DNA from: Pedobacter roseus
GTDB taxonomy: Bacteria > Bacteroidota > Bacteroidia > Sphingobacteriales > Sphingobacteriaceae
Direction: 5' to 3'
NCBI RefSeq assembly: GCF_014395225.1
Contig: NZ_CP060723.1
Location: 4,464,001 to 4,528,000 of the forward strand
DNA length: 64,000 nt
In this document: piece after piece, positions 17,108 through 25,514 of the stretch
Layout: the number at the start of each line of letters is the position of its first letter
How positions within the stretch are numbered: the first letter of the stretch is position 1
Made by a program: the position numbers and the translations under genes
Notes under the pieces: model-generated
What the model saw: only the letters and a program-made list of their open reading frames with translations
What the model was told of the DNA's origin: nothing
The model's database searches: none

Positions 17108-17719
17108 TTATCGGGGTTTATATTGTGCCATCCAAACATTTGCACCACCGCAATCAGGGTCGTTTATTTTGTGTTTTAGCACCCCAAATTGGGTTGATTG
17201 CAGTAAGGTTTGATATTCAGCAGTAGCTAAAGAAGCATGAAAAAGGTTTTCGCCACCGTTCATGCCCCAAACTTCTCCCCTTTCGGTACCGGAGGTAAAT
17301 AACAAAATACCATTGGGATTGAGGTGCCGCCTAAAAATATTAAACATGTCAGGCTGATCAGCAGCAGGAAGATGAAAAAAACTATGCCATGCAATAATCG
17401 TATCAAATTTTTCATCGAGATCGAGTTCACGCATATCTTTTAGCAGAAACCTGGTGGATGGGAAATTGATTTTTGCCAGCCCGATCATTTGCTCACTGGC
17501 ATCAACTCCTAAAACATTTATCTCATGCTTAATAAAATATTCCAGTATAGGCTTGCCATCACCACATCCCAGATCCAAAACCTTTGCATCCGTAGGAAGT
17601 TGTTGGAGGATATCAGTTAAATAAGCATTTTCCACCGAATCGTCATAACGGTTTTCGGCAAACCAGCGGCCTATTTTATTGTAAACTTTATAAACGTTTT
17701 TGCGCTCTCCCTTTTCCAT
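17108..17719 (-). CDS. Class I SAM-dependent methyltransferase
   Basis: The start is set at the ATG 17717-17719 (MEKGERKNVYKVYNKIGRWF), because the 22 upstream in-frame residues have no family character. The 203-residue protein shows the SAM-binding motif I VLDLGCGDGKPI, the acidic motif II VLGVDASEQMI, and the post-motif DTIIAWHSFFHL. The substrate cannot be deduced. Family members of this length methylate small molecules. It is cytoplasmic and likely in one transcript with the downstream VF530 gene. Confidence 0.88.
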   Translation of the reverse strand: MEKGERKNVYKVYNKIGRWFAENRYDDSVENAYLTDILQQLPTDAKVLDLGCGDGKPILEYFIKHEINVLGVDASEQMIGLAKINFPSTRFLLKDMRELDLDEKFDTIIAWHSFFHLPAADQPDMFNIFRRHLNPNGILLFTSGTERGEVWGMNGGENLFHASLATAEYQTLLQSTQFGVLKHKINDPDCGGANVWMAQYKPR

Positions 17720-17789
17720 CTGTATATCATGCTTTAACAATGCCAGATTAATTGTATTTATATTTTTTTGGAAACAAATGTACAATGGT

Positions 17790-18015
17790 TCTTGGCAAAT
17801 GCAGTCCTGCCATTCGCTTTATTTCGTTGCACTTCATGCCCGCTCCTGTCAGGTTTAGGATGAACGTTCTGCTCCCGGCATGGCGCCAAAGGCATCGAGC
17901 CGATGTTTCTAAACCTGATTGAAGTGGTAGCTGCCGGCTTCACGCCGGCACTACAAACGGAAAGCGGGACTGAAAACCTCCAAGAGAAACAGAACCCTTC
18001 ATTTCCAAAAAAACA
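17790..18015. repeat. GC-richer interspersed repeat island
   Basis: A non-coding stretch between the methyltransferase and the RidA gene with markedly higher GC than its surroundings. It contains GCAGTCCTGCCATTCGC, TCCTGTCAGGTTTAGG and a small palindrome around GCCGGCTTCACGCCGGC. The AGTCCTG...TCAGGTTTA order recalls the better-conserved repeat at 33189-33290 and 47835-47935, though only in fragments. An 86-codon frame across it is Arg/Cys/Pro-rich and not credible. Confidence 0.45.
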
Positions 18016-18054
18016 CAATATCGGTTTAACAATAATTGCAACCAGATTTATAAA

Positions 18055-18462
18055 TTAACCAATAGCCGTAGCATCAATTTCGATCAACATACCGTTTAAA
18101 GCCAACCTTTGTACGGGGATAAGCGTATTTACCGGGAATTTCTGATCAGGCCATATTTTATTGGATTCTTCTATCAGGATCTCGTGTTTGGCTTCATCAT
18201 AATCAACCACCAAAGTAGTTAGTTTTGCAATGTTGGCCATGGTTAAATTTTTGCTTCTTAAAGCTAAAGCAATATTTTCGAAAACAATGCCTATCTGCGT
18301 CCTAAAATCATTGCTTAAAATGCCATCTGTTCTGCTACCGCCCTGACCAGCAACAAATACCAGTTGGCTATCAGCCGGAACGGAGGCAAGATGAGAATAA
18401 CCATGTGGACGGGGATCGTATATGCCAGCGGGATTGGTAATTTCTAAATTAGGTTTTTCCAT
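18055..18462 (-). CDS. RidA-family (YjgF/UK114) protein
   Basis: RidA-type proteins deaminate reactive enamine/imine intermediates or serve related roles in the cytoplasm. The 135-residue product shows the family pattern: an early NPAGIYDPRPHGYSH, LVFVAGQGGSRTDG, the DFRTQIGIVFENIALALRSK helix, TTLVVDYDEAK, and the end VQRLALNGMLIEIDATAI. The arginine normally binding the substrate carboxylate in canonical RidA (in the late P-x-R-S/T motif) is replaced by the segment ...PVQRLALNG. It therefore belongs to a divergent subfamily (Rid1-7 type) and may not be a classical imine deaminase. No operon partner. Confidence 0.85.
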   Translation of the reverse strand: MEKPNLEITNPAGIYDPRPHGYSHLASVPADSQLVFVAGQGGSRTDGILSNDFRTQIGIVFENIALALRSKNLTMANIAKLTTLVVDYDEAKHEILIEESNKIWPDQKFPVNTLIPVQRLALNGMLIEIDATAIG

Positions 18463-18525
18463 ATCTGTAAAATTTATGATCGCTAAATTATCCGATAGTT
18501 TACAGTAAACCGTCGGCAGTTTGCA

Positions 18526-18560
18526 ATAAAAAACCTCCTGATCTTTTAAAATCAGGAGGT
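18526..18560 (-). terminator. Intrinsic terminator of the M1 aminopeptidase gene
   Basis: On the minus strand CCTCCTGAT, an 8-nt loop and ATCAGGAGG form a perfect 9-bp stem followed by TTTTTTATTG. It begins about 22 bp after the peptidase stop codon. A strong canonical terminator. Confidence 0.85.
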
Positions 18561-18581
18561 CTGGAATTATTTAAAGTAAGC

Positions 18582-20572
18582 TTAGTTGCCCGTAGCGGTC
18601 CAAGTATCGTTATCAGGATTTGAATCTGGCAATACTTTATCCGGATCCAAAATAACCGATTCAATTTCTTCAGTTGTTGGGAAACGAACCAGCCAGCTTG
18701 TATTTTTCATCCAAACATCAACCGGAACTTTTACGATCTCTGTTTTGCCGCTTTTGGTTTTAACCTGAAGAATGATCGGCATCGGCATTTTCTCTAAGTT
18801 TACCACTTTAATGTTGTAGCCTACCAATTTATCGTCTTTTTTAACGGCTTCAACTGTAGCGATGCCCTGATCCATTTTCCAGCTGTTTAACCACCAGCTT
18901 CTCCAGAACCAGGCTAAATCCTCACCCGCTCCGTTTTCCATCGAACGGAAGAAATCGAATGGTGTTGGATGTTTAAATGCCCAGTTTTTAATGTATTGGC
19001 GGAAAGCATAATCAAAACGATCCTCACCTAAGATCTGGTTTCTTAAAATGTCTAAGCCCCAGCCTGGTTTGCTATACAGGTTAACACCGATATTTCTTTC
19101 GGCCATACCATCAGGCATCTGCATGATGTTTTCGAAAATCGGGTTACCGATCACACTTTTACCAATTTTGTGTAAATCAGCCGGAGGACCAGCGTATTCT
19201 CCTTTATTAAAGTTTTTCTTAGAAATACCGTTGATGAAAGTATTAAAACCTTCGTCCATCCAACCGTATTTACGTTCGTTAGACCCCACGATCATCGGGA
19301 ACCAGGTATGACCAAATTCGTGATCAATTACTCCCCATGCGCCAGCTTTTTTAGCTGTCCAGCCACAGAAAACAATACCAGGATATTCCATACCACCAAT
19401 ATTGGTAGCCACGTTAACAGCCATTGGATATGGATATTCGAACCATTTTGATGAATAATGTTCGATGGTAGATTTCACATATTCTACGCCGCGGCCATAA
19501 GAATCAACACCATTACTTTCTACCGGTTGTGCAGAAACAGCCAGACCTGTTTTGCCGCTTGGCAGTTTATACCTTGCTGCATCTAATACAAATGCTTTTG
19601 ATGAAGCCCAGGCCGCATCGCGTGCATTGGTAATTTTAAATTTCCAGGTTAGTTTATCTTTCGCCGGACGTGATTTTGGATCGGTTACCTCTGCTTCGCT
19701 ACGGATGTGCACAATAGCATCGCTCAGTTTAGCCGCGTTCCATCTTTTCAACTGCTCTGGTGTAAAAACTTCAGCAGGGTTTAATAATTCTCCCGAACCC
19801 ATAACGATATGGCTCGCCGGTGCAGTAATGGCAAAGTTGATATCGCCATATTCGCAATAAAACTCACCGCCACCCCAATAAGGCAAAGTATTCCAACCAA
19901 TTACATCATCATATACACACATGCGTGGAAACCATTGCGCAATGGCAAAAATTTCACCGTTTTTGGTGGTTAAATGTCCGGTTCTGTCCGATCCTTCTTT
20001 CGGTACGATGTACGAATAATCCATTTTTATGGTTACCAAATCGCCATTAGGGGCCAAAGGCTGATCTAAACGGATCTGCATACGGGTATCTTCAACTATA
20101 GAAGTGAATTTTACCGCACCTGCCTTTTGTGCTACGCTAATGTTCTGGATTTTATACCCCCATCAAATTTTTCGCCTTGTGCGCCATAACGGCTACGCGA
20201 AGGGGTAATGGCATAACCACGTGAAGTTTCTTTAAAAGTATTCTGATCTAACTGTAACCATAAATAAGGCAATTTATCGGGACTGTTGTTTTTGTAGGTA
20301 ATGGTAACTGTTCCACTCACCATGTTCTTGGTTTCATCAAGGTTGGCGGTAATGTTATAATCAACATGGTTTTGCCAGTATTTCGGACCTGGTGCACCAA
20401 TTGCCGAGCGGAATTCATTTCCGTTTTGGGTATAAAATAGTGGTCCAAAGGCATCAGCAGGATTGTAATTGGTTGCTGGTGCAGGGGTTGTAGCCTGTTG
20501 AGCAGATGCTGAAAAAGCAAAAACACAACAAACCAAACCAAAATTAATCAGTTTAGTCAATTTCATGATCAT
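18582..20572 (-). pseudogene. M1-family metallo-aminopeptidase, interrupted by a single-base frameshift
   Basis: Two adjacent frames encode one protein. The N-terminal frame (20132-20572) has a signal peptide ending ASAQQ and the M1 N-terminal beta-domain. The C-terminal frame (18582-20081 from its first ATG) has the catalytic HEFGH zinc motif in GVIDHEFGHTWFP and the downstream glutamate in WMDEGFNTFIN. At 20157-20161 a run of five C (G on the coding strand) breaks the frame. One extra G would give FDGGYKIQNISVAQ and continue without stops through the 50-bp gap to MQIRLDQ. Restored length is about 663 residues, normal for exported M1 peptidases of the phylum. It could be a sequencing error, a real mutation or slippage. 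Confidence 0.85.
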
Positions 20573-20683
20573 AATAAGGTTGTAATACTGCGGTAAATAT
20601 AAAAAATAACCACATATAGATTTATATGTGGTTATAATGTTACCAATATTGGTTATAATGTAATCAATATCTGTTAAAAAGAC

Positions 20684-21424
20684 CTAATTAGCCTTTAATT
20701 TTGGCAGATCCTGCAATTTTCTTTCCTGTGGACTTAATTTTTTCCATGCTACAAAGGCACGTGAGATGTAAAAAGCATAACGGAATGGTCTTTCAGCCTT
20801 AACCGCTTCAATTGAAGGCCTGTAAATGATCATAAAGTTTTTAAGTTCTTCGCCTTCCAGTTTGGTCAGATCGGTTATGGCCTTTGGCGTAAAATTTTCG
20901 TCGATTTCATCCTGGTACATTTCCTTTTCTTCTAAATCGGCTTCTTTACGCTGCTGTCTTTTATATTTACCGTAACCTAAATTCAGGTTCAAACCCCCAA
21001 CCTTATCCTTCATACGCTTACGGTTTAGGTTGCCCCCGGTATTAAGTAGGGTATATTTCTCTGCCAGTGGGTCTTTAGCATCGGTTACCTGGCTGTTCAT
21101 CCGCACTGCGGAAATATCTACATCTTTTAAACTGTTCGATTTTACAGGAAGATAGATGGTCCTGTTTAGTAGATTAGTTAAATAAAGCGTATCGGTGTGA
21201 TAGCCTACAGCAGAAAACTCAATCAGATCGCCAATGTTGGCTGCGATGGCATATTTACCTTCTCTGTTGGTACTTGTAGATTTTTTACTGTTCAGGTTTC
21301 TGATGGAAACGCCAGGCAGTGAGAGTGTTTTTTTCGAATAATCGAAAACTGTACCCGTAGTTACCGTTTGTGCAAAAACGCCCATAGGTAAGGCAAGCAA
21401 TAGAAAAATGATCAGTTTGTACAT
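20684..21424 (-). CDS. Exported carboxypeptidase-regulatory-like domain protein
   Basis: The start is taken at the ATG 21422-21424 (MYKLIIFLLLALPMGVFAQ, a clean signal peptide) rather than 15 codons upstream. Residues ~20-105 form a carboxypeptidase-regulatory-like beta-sandwich (TTGTVFDYSKKTLSLPGVSI, NREGKYAIAA, IEFSAVGYHTDTL). The rest is a charged helical part (GKYKRQQRKEADLEEKEMYQ) with no recognised domain, and no plug or barrel. Length is 246 residues. Proteins of this kind are common in the phylum and of unknown role, probably periplasmic or outer-membrane associated. Confidence 0.8.
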   Translation of the reverse strand: MYKLIIFLLLALPMGVFAQTVTTGTVFDYSKKTLSLPGVSIRNLNSKKSTSTNREGKYAIAANIGDLIEFSAVGYHTDTLYLTNLLNRTIYLPVKSNSLKDVDISAVRMNSQVTDAKDPLAEKYTLLNTGGNLNRKRMKDKVGGLNLNLGYGKYKRQQRKEADLEEKEMYQDEIDENFTPKAITDLTKLEGEELKNFMIIYRPSIEAVKAERPFRYAFYISRAFVAWKKLSPQERKLQDLPKLKAN

Positions 21425-21492
21425 ACTCAAAAGTAACTTAGTTCGACATTTAAAATCTGCATTTAACAAACTTTAACATTAGAACAAATGAA

Positions 21493-21840
21493 TCAGGCTA
21501 GTGTTTTTAAATAATTGTCATCGTCAAATCCAATTAATATGGCCTTGCTATTTTGTTCAATAATCGGGCGTTTTATGGCGCTGGTATTCTCTTTTAGATA
21601 GGCAACGGCCAGTGCCTGATTATCAATTTTTGCCTGCTCCTCTTTAGTAAGTTTTTTCCAGGTTAAACCTTTTCGATTCAGCACGGTTTCCCAGCCAAAA
21701 GTATTACACCATTCGTTTAATTTTTCTTCGGTAATGCTCTTTTTCTTAAAATCGTGAAATTCGAAATCTACCTGATGTGCTTTTAACCAATCGAGCGATT
21801 TTTTAACTGTGTTGCAATTTGGAATTCCGTAAACGGTCAT
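21493..21840 (-). CDS. ArsC/Spx-family (YffB-like) thioredoxin-fold protein
   Basis: The start is the ATG at 21838-21840 (MTVYGIPNCNTVKKSLDWL); 26 upstream in-frame residues run through a GAATGA-type repeat and are not protein-like. The 115-residue product has the family's beginning GIPNCNTVKK with a single active-site cysteine at residue 9, the FHDFKKKSITEEKLNEW segment, and KRPIIEQNSKAILIGF with the usual arginine-proline. The lone Cys favours the YffB/Spx-like subgroup over true arsenate reductases. The function in Bacteroidota is unknown. Confidence 0.85.
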   Translation of the reverse strand: MTVYGIPNCNTVKKSLDWLKAHQVDFEFHDFKKKSITEEKLNEWCNTFGWETVLNRKGLTWKKLTKEEQAKIDNQALAVAYLKENTSAIKRPIIEQNSKAILIGFDDDNYLKTLA

Positions 21841-22084
21841 GTTGAATGAATGAATTTTGAATGAGTGAATGATAAATGGAAAATGTACAATGGACGATGG
21901 AAAAACCAATCCCAGCAATCCGTTTCAAAGATAGTAAAAAAGGGAAGATGAAATGGGCCTGTTGATCTTAAAATCCTACAATCCTATAAATCCTATTCGT
22001 TCGTCACATTTTTTGCACCATCCATCACATTTTAAATATTCTAGCCGATTCTCTTTGTAAAATTGTATCATTAATTAAAACAAA

Positions 22085-23623
22085 ATGGAAATTCTTTCAG
22101 GTAATTCATCTGCTATCAAATCTAAAAATATCAACCAGCTTGAGTTTTGGATTTCTACAACATTATACATTCTTGCATTGATCAGCATTTGCACACAAAC
22201 CACTTATAGATCTGGCGGGGCTTACCGTTTTTCTGAAAGTTCTGTTGAATACAGCATCATGGCGAATTTCTTTCTTCCTGAAATATTCAAGATCAGTATC
22301 ATTTACTTCAGTTTTTTGCTTTTCAATTTTGTTTCAATGCCTCAACTGGCAAAGGGCCGTAATGTTACGATGAATCTGATTATGACCATTGCCGTTACTG
22401 CATTTTCTATTATTGGATGGATGATAGCCAACACCTATTCGGAAGCTTACCGCCTTGTGGATTATGATGATATGGACCGCGGTTACGACATATTTTTTGG
22501 AGAAGCTTTTACCTATATATTTTTTATTTACTTGCTTTTTAACGCTTACGCCTATTTTAACGAGCGTGGCATGGAGCTTTTTAATAAAATTCATTTTTTA
22601 AAGAGTTATAATCAGAATATTGTATCAGAGATATTTGTGAGCACAAAAATCTGGCTGATTACGCTCATGATCTTTACTGCGGTACTTTCTATTAAAATAG
22701 ATTATGAGTTACTGGTGATTTGGATTGTTGTGCCACCGGTAAATATTATTATTGCCTTTTGTGCCATTTATTATATCATTCCAAACCTAAGAAAGGATTT
22801 TAAAGGCTTTGGCCGGTATTTTTGGGGAAATGTAGGTATAACAATTATTGTTTCACTTTTGCTCTTAATTGTTCTTATTCCTTTTATGCGCAATGGCGCA
22901 GTTGTGCCAATAACCTTAATTTTAAATGCAATCTGCCTAATCTGCATTACCACGCCATCTGCCTGGTACGTTTACAAACATAAATTTGAAAAACTGAGTG
23001 AAATCCAAATGCTAAAAACGGAGCTGGGAAAATCGGATGCGAACCTGAATTTCTTAAAATCGCAGATCAATCCACACTTTTTGTTCAATGCTTTAAATAC
23101 CCTGTTTGGAACGGCTTTACAAGAAAATGCGGAAAGAACGGGTGAAGGCATACAGAAACTGGGCGATATGATGCGTTTTATGCTGCATGAGAATACCCAG
23201 GATAAAATTTCATTAACGCGCGAGGTAGAATACCTGAATAATTATATCGATTTACAAAAGCTGCGTACTTCGCGCTCTGCGGATATCAGGATAGATACGC
23301 ATATTGAAGAACAATTGAATAACCTACAGATTACGCCAATGCTATTGATTCCTTTTATCGAAAATGCATTTAAACATGGGATTAGTTTGCAACAGCCATC
23401 GTATATTAAAATTACATTACAGACAAAAGAAAAGACTTTATATTTCGATGTGAGTAACAGCATTTACATCAAGGCCGATAACGATCCCGAAAAATTGAAA
23501 AGTGGTATCGGACTCGAAAATGTTAAGCAACGTTTATCATTGCTTTACTACGGAAAACATGAATTGATTATCCGCGAAAGTGCTAACGAGTTTTTTGTTC
23601 ATTTAACTTTGCAGTTGGATTAG
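22085..23623 (+). CDS. LytS-type sensor histidine kinase (His_kinase family)
   Basis: This 512-residue membrane kinase has six to eight hydrophobic segments in residues ~25-300 (for example LWFSTTLYILALIS-type, ISIIYFSFLLFNFV, LLLIVLIPFMRNG). It then has the His_kinase box QINPHFLFNALNTLFG with the phospho-accepting His331. The HATPase segment has IPFIENAFKHGISL (N-box) and SGIGLENVKQRL (G-box). There is no recognisable ligand-binding domain outside the membrane part, so the signal is unknown. Its expected partner is the LytTR regulator at 24223, but the pair is split by repeats and a GIY-YIG gene. Close pairs of this kind are normally adjacent. Confidence 0.93.
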   Translation: MEILSGNSSAIKSKNINQLEFWISTTLYILALISICTQTTYRSGGAYRFSESSVEYSIMANFFLPEIFKISIIYFSFLLFNFVSMPQLAKGRNVTMNLIMTIAVTAFSIIGWMIANTYSEAYRLVDYDDMDRGYDIFFGEAFTYIFFIYLLFNAYAYFNERGMELFNKIHFLKSYNQNIVSEIFVSTKIWLITLMIFTAVLSIKIDYELLVIWIVVPPVNIIIAFCAIYYIIPNLRKDFKGFGRYFWGNVGITIIVSLLLLIVLIPFMRNGAVVPITLILNAICLICITTPSAWYVYKHKFEKLSEIQMLKTELGKSDANLNFLKSQINPHFLFNALNTLFGTALQENAERTGEGIQKLGDMMRFMLHENTQDKISLTREVEYLNNYIDLQKLRTSRSADIRIDTHIEEQLNNLQITPMLLIPFIENAFKHGISLQQPSYIKITLQTKEKTLYFDVSNSIYIKADNDPEKLKSGIGLENVKQRLSLLYYGKHELIIRESANEFFVHLTLQLD

Positions 23624-23878
23624 TCCTTCGACTACGCTCAGGATGACATTGCTAAACTGAATGAGAGGAATTGAAATGATACAACTTAACAATCGGTTAT
23701 TAAATAAGTATATAACAAATAGTATTGTCACGCTGAGCGGAGTCGAAGCGCCCCTAATTGTTTTTAAGGTGCTTGTTTAAACTTATCATGATTTTGCTAT
23801 ATTTATTAGGTTTAAATATCCTTTGACTCCGCTCAAGATGAGATCACTCGTTATTGGAATCGAAGTGCAAAAAATTAA
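23624..23878. repeat. REP-like inverted repeats upstream of the GIY-YIG gene
   Basis: R1 (23624-23650) reads TCCTTCGACTACGCTCAG then GATGACATT. R2 (23724-23750) is its inverted partner, ATTGTCACGCTGAGCGG then AGTCGAAG. R3 (23818-23843) is a weaker copy in R1 orientation, and a fragment AATCGAAGTGC lies near 23857. R1 and R2 form a REPIN-like pair about 74 bp apart. R1 begins directly after the kinase stop codon. Related sequences are at 47798-47820 and 47981-48005. No promoter was identified in this gap. Confidence 0.7.
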
Positions 23879-24196
23879 ATGAAAACATATACCGTCTATA
23901 TTTTAAAATGTGCAGATAACTCCTACTACACTGGAGTTACCAACGATATAGATAGAAGACTTTATGAACACGAAAACGCTGTAAACCCAACTTGCTATAC
24001 CGCTAGAAAAAGACCTTTAATCTTAGTATTTTGCGAACATTTTGAAGACATTAACGAAGCAATAAGTTTTGAAAAACAAATTAAAGGCTGGACTAGAAAA
24101 AAGAAAGAGGCTATTATAAATGATAACTGGGATAAACTTAAAGAATTAGCCATTTGCAAAAATATAACCAGCCATACTAATTTTACTAAATCATAG
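23879..24196 (+). CDS. Small GIY-YIG endonuclease-domain protein
   Basis: The 105-residue protein is a single GIY-YIG domain. The N-terminal KTYTVYILKCADNSYYTGVT holds the GIY-equivalent VYI and YIG-equivalent YTG. The catalytic arginine is in NDIDRRLYEH, and the late acidic helix has ISFEKQIKGWTRKKKEAI with the metal-binding glutamate. It resembles the YhbQ/UvrC-N-type stand-alone proteins scattered through Bacteroidota. It lies inside a two-component pair and directly after REP-like repeats, 26 bp ahead of the regulator, so it may be a mobile or repeat-associated insertion. Function is unproven. Confidence 0.9.
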   Translation: MKTYTVYILKCADNSYYTGVTNDIDRRLYEHENAVNPTCYTARKRPLILVFCEHFEDINEAISFEKQIKGWTRKKKEAIINDNWDKLKELAICKNITSHTNFTKS

Positions 24197-24222
24197 GCTT
24201 AGCCTAACACAAATAAATACAA

Positions 24223-24897
24223 ATGATTGCCATTGCTATAGATGATGAACCGATTGCACTTGATATTATAAAATCGCATGCCTCAAAAGTTCCGTTTGTA
24301 GAATTGCAGGAAACTTTTACTGATGCTTTTGCAGCCATCACTTACCTTCAGCATAACAAGGTTGACCTGATTTTTCTGGACATTAAAATGCCTGACATTA
24401 GTGGGATTGATTTTTTAAAGAGTTTAAGCAAGCCACCCATGGTTATTTTTACTACGGCCTACACGGAACATGCAGTGCAAAGTTTTGAACTTGATGCTGT
24501 TGATTATTTGTTAAAACCTTTTTCACTTTCGCGTTTTTTGAAGGCCTGCAATAAGGCACAAGAACTCTTTAACCTGCGTGGCCAGAAGCAGGAAGCCAAA
24601 ACGGACTACATTTTTGTAAAAGATGGTTATGAACAAATTAAGGTGAATTTAAATGAAATCTGCTATGTGGAAGCCTCGGGAAATTACACGCAGATCCAGC
24701 TTAAGGATAAATTACTGAGCTCGCGCATTACCATTAACGATCTGGCTGATTTACTACCAAAAACAGATTTTATCCGCTGCCACCGGGCTTTTATTGTGGC
24801 CAAAAACAAAGTATCCAAATTTGACCGCAGCCAAATTTGGATAGGAGATAAAATTATACCCATTGGAGCCACTTATGGTGGAATACAACTTACTTAA
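24223..24897 (+). CDS. LytTR-family response regulator
   Basis: This 224-residue transcription factor has a receiver domain at residues 1-~115, with acidic residues D7, D8 and E9, phospho-acceptor D53 in FLDIKMPD, the TTAYTEHA switch and the conserved lysine in YLLKPFS. A LytTR DNA-binding domain follows at ~125-222 (VKDGYEQIKVNLNEICYVEA, FIRCHRAFIVAKNKV). It should be phosphorylated by the LytS-type kinase at 22085. The interposed GIY-YIG gene leaves a 26-bp gap, so transcription from the kinase promoter may still reach it. Confidence 0.93.
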   Translation: MIAIAIDDEPIALDIIKSHASKVPFVELQETFTDAFAAITYLQHNKVDLIFLDIKMPDISGIDFLKSLSKPPMVIFTTAYTEHAVQSFELDAVDYLLKPFSLSRFLKACNKAQELFNLRGQKQEAKTDYIFVKDGYEQIKVNLNEICYVEASGNYTQIQLKDKLLSSRITINDLADLLPKTDFIRCHRAFIVAKNKVSKFDRSQIWIGDKIIPIGATYGGIQLT

Positions 24898-25440
24898 TAC
24901 TATTTTAAACCTAAGCAGGTTTTCGAAATCTGCGGGGTATGGAACAGTGATATGAAATGCAGAACCATGGTTAAATAAACCTGATAATAGCGTAAAACCC
25001 GAAGGTGAGGCACTAACCAAGTGAAGCGGAGCAGGGGGCAGATAGCATGATGTATAGGGATAATTTCTAACACGGTCTTCATTCTCGCGCATGCGGGAAT
25101 CTTAATGCACTTGCTATTTCCTTGCCCTTCGCGCAGTCTTGCCTCGGCTCACCGCCGCCGAGGGGGCTCTTTCTTTTGGCTTGGCCCAAAAGAAACAAAA
25201 ACCCAAGGCTTGCATCCTTTCTTGTAAAAACCTACGGAAATCTTAATTGCGGCAACATCGAGGCTCTTACCCTTGCTTATCCCAACGTTCCCGCTTTGAT
25301 CCTGACTTAGGTTGTAGGTTATGATGAGGAGGCACAAAGATTTCCGTGCTTTTTCCGGCGAAAATCTGCCAGGCCGGATAGCAGGACTGTTACAACCCAA
25401 GTGCGCCGAACCCTGCTTTTCCAAAAAAAAATATTGACCA
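24898..25440. repeat. Non-coding repeat-rich island
   Basis: A 617-bp gap (24898-25514) has no credible gene. It contains a chromosomal hairpin CCTCGGC/GCCGAGG (about 25142-25163), another TCTTTTGG/CCCAAAAGA (about 25170-25192) followed by AACAAAAACCC, and a distal part at 25380-25430 with AGCAGGACTG and CCCTGCTTTTCCAAAAAA. The distal part resembles the end of the interspersed repeat at 47835-47935. The open frames over this region on both strands are products of these repeats. Confidence 0.5.
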
Positions 25441-25473
25441 CCTCTAAGTGCATCTAAGTAACATGTAAATTAT

Positions 25474-25505
25474 AAACCTCGCATGTTTTAAAACCTACGA
25501 GGTTT
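25474..25505 (-). terminator. Terminator-like palindrome after the alpha-2-macroglobulin gene
   Basis: AAACCTCGCATGTTTT is followed directly by AAAACCTACGAGGTTT. This is a 16-bp inverted repeat with two mismatches and no loop beyond the central AT bases, 9 bp past the stop of the gene at 25515. The outer AAACCTCG/CGAGGTTT stem is perfect. Similar hairpins are common gene ends in this group. Confidence 0.55.
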
Positions 25506-25514
25506 GTAAACCAT

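Noticed and set aside
17758..18018. 86-codon frame between the methyltransferase and RidA genes
   Set aside because: It lies on a GC-rich interspersed repeat and looks like translated repeat.
24900..25424. Several 60-112-codon frames on both strands
   Set aside because: They run through hairpin repeats with no conserved motif.
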